Assembly (NCBI RefSeq): GCF_003590095.1 | Contig: NC_039500.1 | Coordinates: forward strand, 1,612,001-1,676,000 | Direction: 5' to 3' | DNA from: Trichoplusia ni | Lineage: Eukaryota > Arthropoda > Insecta > Lepidoptera > Noctuidae | Length of the DNA stretch: 64,000 nt | Shown: in pieces, positions 60,801 to 64,000 of the stretch | How the letters are laid out: the number at the start of each line of letters is the position of its first letter | How positions within the stretch are numbered: the stretch's first letter is position 1 | Made by a program: the position numbers and the translations under genes | The notes under the pieces: generated by a model | Told to the model about the DNA's origin: nothing | Database searches by the model: none | The model's input: only the letters and a program-made list of their open reading frames with translations

Positions 60801-63752
60801 GATGCTGACGCTGACGCCGGTCGTGTGCGTGCTGGCCGGCATCGCCTTCTCCATCCTCCTGGACCTGGTGCTCAAAGAGGACGAGATACCGGTGCCGCAG
60901 GTCGAGACTGAAGAGTCCAAGAGCTTGTATGACAAGGTAAGGACGTAACGATTCATTCTTCAAAAACCGATGTTATAGTACCTTATATTGATACAGTATT
61001 TTCAACTGTAAAGCGTGTTTCAATGATGCACACAAATAACATACGTTATTTGTGTGCATCATTGCCCCATAGGTTATGTTATCTGTGAGTTGTTTCAGCT
61101 TTAATGTCACTTAAATAAAGACTATAACTTCGTTAAAGGAAAACTCCACTTACGACAAGCATTTGTGTGGTTCACGAATACTTGTACTGAATCTGGGTGT
61201 CTATGTGCATGTGACGATTGTTTAATCGCTATTATCACCCACAGGCCGGCAAACTGAAGAAGCGTACTCACGAGCCGACACAGCCGCTGGACGCCGGCCT
61301 CGGTATGAACGTGCGCTCGGTCACGCTCATCCTCTTCATGATCCTGCTGATGCTGTTCTGTGTCCACTGCACGTGGGCCACCTCCAACGCTTACTCCAGC
61401 CCTAGTATCGTGCTCGCTAGCTATGGAAATGATGGGTAAGTTGTTTACATCTTATATTTGACATAGTTATGGTGTAAGTGAAGTTGAACTTTATTGTTAA
61501 TGTCAGAAAGTTAGGTTTTCGTTGTAAGATTATATGTGTACGAATTTGGGCTTTATATTTAGAGGTATAAGGTATGAGTATACCTCTATAGATATATTTT
61601 AATGTGTACTAGTGTTCAAACAAAATTACAATATACTTTTACGCGACGGAACAAAATAGGTAATAGAAATAGAAAGATTATGTGTACAGCGCTACCTTTG
61701 TTGTACTGTGGTAACCTTAGTTCGGCACTTTGGGTCGTTGTTTTACTTGTTTGTATTATTCAAACAGTGTGAATGTGAGGTTTATGCTTCTAGACATGAG
61801 GTTTATATCTATTTTTTTAGCTTCTAAATACTTATTTTTTTCTAGATCCCGGAAAATTTTGGACGACTTCAGAGAAGCCTACGGCTGGCTGTCACAGAAC
61901 ACCGCGGAAGATGCTCGTGTTATGTCCTGGTGGGATTATGGATATCAGGTAATAACAACAATATAGTACCGTTATTACTAATTTTGGCAGGTCCAAATAG
62001 AAAATGTGTATTCGAAATAGCCATTTCCAGCTATCAGTGCCCACCAAACGCGTTGAAACACATGCCAGCTCCATACGAGACTACCTTACAAGGATGAATT
62101 TTGCTTAAACATGATCAAACCGTAGCCGGGTGACGCCAAAAACACTAAACGCCGCGGTTTCGATCCCTGACAAGTATTTGTGTGATCCCACGAATGCTTG
62201 AATGGGTGTCTTTATGTATGTGACTTAACTGTTTGTGAAACCAGCCGCGACTAATCGTAGCTGATGAACCTCACAACATAAAATCTATTCCTTGCCACCA
62301 GATCGCAGGAATGGGTAACCGAACAACATTAGTTGACAACAACACGTGGAACAACTCACACATAGCACTGGTTGGTAAAGCGATGGCCAGTAACGAGACA
62401 GCCGCCTACGAGATCATGACGATGTTGGACGTGGACTACGTGCTGGTCATCTTCGGAGGGGCCATCGGGTACTCGGGAGACGATATCAACAAGTTCATAT
62501 GGATGGTCAGGATCGCTGAGGGAGAGCATCCAAAGGATATTCACGTGAGTTTCTTTTAAGCGGACAGTTGTATGTAATTGTATCTCCTTTTAGTGAAGTC
62601 ACTTATTAATGTTGTCAATAAATACAGCCTCTTATAGTAATAACAGCCTTTAAATCCATCAGTTCTAGATTTATCTGATTTAGTATAGAGCAAATGGTGC
62701 GTATGTGTATATGTAAAGTATTGTGTATTTATTGCAGGAAGCAGACTACTTTACGGAAAGAGGCGAATATCGAGTAGATTCAGAAGCTTCTAAAACGATG
62801 TTGAATTGTTTAATGTATAAATTATCATATTATAGGTGAGTAACGTTTCTAATTTGATTTTAAATATTAATGTTAGTACTCTCCCCGTCACAAAAATAAT
62901 TAAAAGTGTTCAGCCTGAAAAAGTGAAAAACACGTCGATTTGGCTATTAGTATTTTCTCCAATAGGTTCCTCGTAAGCTTTTTGGAACAAATACCTGTAA
63001 GAGATAGCCTGCGATAAAACAGCCTATTTTGACACCGCGTAACTTTGTCAAATCCTGTACTTGTGGTTTGCAATAAATAATATATTCTACCTAAAGTATA
63101 ATTGTCCAATAAACAACGAACTACAATTTATACCTGCTTGTGTACACAGATACGACAGCGGTGGCAGTCCGCCGGGCTACGACCGCACGCGCGGCGCGCT
63201 GCCCGGCAACCGCGGCTTCAAGCTCACCTACCTCGAGGAGGCCTACACTACCGAGCACTGGCTCGTCAGGATATACAGGTACACACGACAACACCACATC
63301 TTATTGCCCAGTCCCCAATCTGCTCTCATTTTACTACTCTTTAGCATTCCGACCCTATCTGATCAGTAGCTACTATTGATTCAAGATCATTATTCTAAGA
63401 AACATTTTTTTAAATTTATTTCTGTCTCTCCTTGTGACTTTACTGAATCCGGTTTGACTGGGAGCCGACCCCAACATAGTGGGGAAAAGGCCGATGATGT
63501 TATCTTTTTTAATTTATTTGGCACCTGATTACATGAGACTATAATAATGTAACACGTCTCCACCTATAATTACTTTGATGATAGTCCAGTAAGGCACTCA
63601 AAGTTCGAGCTCCCTGTAAACTTTTAGTAAAAAACCGTTTTCATAGTTGCCTTATCTTCATTTTCAGGGTAAAAAAGCCAGATGAGTTCAATCGCCCGCG
63701 CTTGCCGCTTTCGAAAAGAACGGTGCCGACAAGTAACTCCATTTCTAAAAAG
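51872..63752 (+). CDS. STT3B: STT3B, catalytic subunit of oligosaccharyltransferase (3' end probably beyond window)
   Basis: Thirteen exons: 51872-52053, 52132-52350, 52773-53016, 54173-54371, 59051-59222, 60331-60509, 60749-60936, 61245-61435, 61846-61948, 62302-62544, 62738-62835, 63150-63278 and 63668-63752, 744 residues so far. It transfers the dolichol-linked glycan to Asn in the ER. Thirteen or so membrane segments precede a lumenal domain. Visible motifs are EFDPW (57-61, first DxD-type metal site), SVSEHQPTTW (the external-loop glutamate), WWDYG at 553-557, NRTTLVDNNTWNNS with sequons at about 565-578, and the DK-like motif in the DDFREAYGWL to LNCLMYKLSYY part. It follows human STT3B rather than STT3A (SLYDKAGK, VALYALSAVYFAG). 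Human STT3B continues with a basic tail after the corresponding LSKK, so the last exon likely lies outside. An in-phase candidate exon at 63928-63969 (YGYGSVVAYYETF, stop) exists but has no homology support. Confidence 0.95.
53080..53235 (+). repeat. dispersed repeat R2, copy 2
   Basis: It shares CTGACAACCAGTCTAATTAA, GGGGTATCATGTTGCCCAGG and TCAGATAGGCAGT with 41955-42085, and ends GACTGGGAGCCGACCCTGGA. It lies in STT3B intron 3. Confidence 0.65.
54020..54140. repeat. dispersed repeat R5, copy 1
   Basis: CAGGTTTAGTCAGTAAGAGC-CTAACGCTACCC and CCTGCCTTAGCAAAAAA recur in decayed form at 59885-59985. It ends just before the acceptor of STT3B exon 4. Confidence 0.55.
55270..55623 (-). CDS. unrecognised 117-residue ORF in STT3B intron 4
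   Basis: ATG at 55623, stop TGA at 55270-55272, opposite strand to STT3B. The translation begins MALYNYAITHLITSNIGRLF and contains ILLWMSKHDSAIYSVDLSL. The frame is open about 45 nt further upstream of the ATG. Composition looks protein-like (balanced Leu, Ile, Ser, Asp, Lys) and the frame is longer than chance in AT-rich sequence, but I recognise no domain, no splice partners and no clear poly(A) signal. A TATATATAG at about 55920 on the minus strand could be a core promoter. It may be a nested gene, an old exon, or chance. Confidence 0.25.
   Translation of the reverse strand: MALYNYAITHLITSNIGRLFLPTTACSIVASKCDSYDIPEGLPSRLEVILLWMSKHDSAIYSVDLSLTPGILLLEVAVGIMDTIKNRTQSVCPKITCILNLFMTYETMYNLLNNNLP
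57565..57814 (+). mobile_element. SINE family A, copy 3 (best preserved), with target duplication
   Basis: The tRNA-like head has box A (GGTCGAGTGGCG) and box B (GGGTTCGATCCCC); the body contains CTCGGGTCTGGGTGTTTGTG and the tail is (ATTT)n-rich. It is flanked by TAATGGCT at 57557-57564 and 57815-57822, a likely 8-bp target duplication. It lies in STT3B intron 4. Confidence 0.9.
57823..59050. other. 3' part of STT3B intron 4
   Basis: AT-rich, no exon, no supported ORF. The end carries a short CAGCAGTGGAATATTAATAG-type repeat fragment near 58995. Confidence 0.5.
59885..59985. repeat. dispersed repeat R5, copy 2 (degraded)
   Basis: GCAGGTTTAGTGAGTAAGAG, CCCCCGACGAGGTGGC and CGCTTCACCAAAAAA parallel 54020-54140. 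It lies in STT3B intron 5. Confidence 0.5.
61021..61064. repeat. perfect 20-bp inverted repeat with 4-nt loop
   Basis: The left arm 61021-61040 (CAATGATGCACACAAATAAC) and right arm 61045-61064 are exact complements around loop ATAC. It lies in STT3B intron 7, away from both splice sites. There is no flanking repeat or longer stem. Confidence 0.9.
61140..61217 (+). mobile_element. SINE family C fragment
   Basis: ACGACAAGCATTTGTGTGGT, TCACGAATACTTG and CTGAATCTGGGTGTC match the body of 62107-62235 and 12575-12685; the tRNA head is missing. It ends about 30 bp before the acceptor of STT3B exon 8. Confidence 0.6.
62107..62235 (+). mobile_element. SINE family C, copy with box B
   Basis: CGTAGCCGGGTGACGCC, CGCGGTTTCGATCCCTGACA and TGGGTGTCTTTATGTATGTG are related to 37988-38125. 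It lies in STT3B intron 9. Confidence 0.65.
63452..63495 (+). repeat. repeat R2 end fragment
   Basis: GACTGGGAGCCGACCCCAAC-ATAGTGGGG matches the end of the R2 copies at 42054 and 53205. It lies in STT3B intron 12. Confidence 0.5.
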
Positions 63753-64000
63753 GTAATGATGTCACAATTTACTTAAATAATATTTATAAAATACTAATAT
63801 TTAATTTATGGATTCAGTTTAATAAAGTTGACTAATGTTTTTTCGTCTACTAATACTTTATTGTGTTGCGACGATTCCTCTTTTTCCCTAATTAAACTAA
63901 TTACTAATCAAATTCTTGTTATTGTAGTATGGTTATGGTTCTGTAGTTGCATATTACGAGACTTTTTAATCAAAAAAGTTTAGACCTTCGGGGCAGCCGA

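Noticed and set aside
63928..63969. Candidate terminal exon of STT3B (YGYGSVVAYYETF, stop)
   Set aside because: In phase with an AG acceptor, but the residues do not resemble the basic STT3B tail; more likely the last exon is outside the window.
1..64000. CRISPR arrays, operons, rRNA or prophage
   Set aside because: No regularly spaced direct repeats or prokaryotic gene organisation; all genes have spliceosomal introns.

Overview
This 64 kb window is animal nuclear DNA, almost certainly from a lepidopteran (moth or butterfly). The genes are intron-rich with GT-AG introns. The encoded proteins are clear animal orthologues. The introns and spacers are packed with tRNA-headed SINEs and LINE ends typical of Lepidoptera. 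There is no prokaryotic feature (operon, CRISPR array, rRNA). All exon coordinates below were assembled by eye from splice sites and recalled similarity to human proteins; no search was run. Exon phases were checked arithmetically, and all six complete models sum to a whole number of codons.

Layout, left to right, is eight genes on strictly alternating strands, forming four head-to-head pairs: DCAF5 (-, 62-6296) / RRP15 (+, 7086-8783); RGP1 (-, 9243-13738) / ARHGAP11A-like RhoGAP (+, 14568-18915); FBXO11 (-, 23224-32817) / RCE1 (+, 33656-35852); KCTD3/SHKBP1-like (-, 41036-50943) / STT3B (+, 51872 to at least 63752). ATG-to-ATG gaps are about 790-930 bp in every pair. DCAF5 may end inside the left edge, and STT3B probably runs off the right edge.

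The genes are housekeeping and do not form one pathway: two ubiquitin-ligase substrate receptors (DCAF5 for CUL4, FBXO11 for CUL1), a BTB-WD40 protein (KCTD3), 60S ribosome biogenesis (RRP15), Rab6 activation at the Golgi (RGP1), Rho regulation (ARHGAP11A), CAAX protein processing in the ER (RCE1) and N-glycosylation (STT3B).

The most unusual non-genic content is a fold-back transposon family. It has two copies, 10290-12263 inside RGP1 intron 4 and 19296-20877 between ARHGAP11A and FBXO11. Each has inverted arms of about 500 bp, five copies of an 11-bp motif per arm arranged as nested hairpins, and a perfect 8-bp target-site duplication. One copy carries a nested SINE. At least three tRNA-derived SINE families, several LINE 3' ends, and a 5'-truncated reverse-transcriptase fragment in the KCTD3/STT3B promoter region complete the repeat content. 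The long spacers 20886-23223 and 35853-41035 hold AT-rich 3' UTR-like sequence and no gene I can support.
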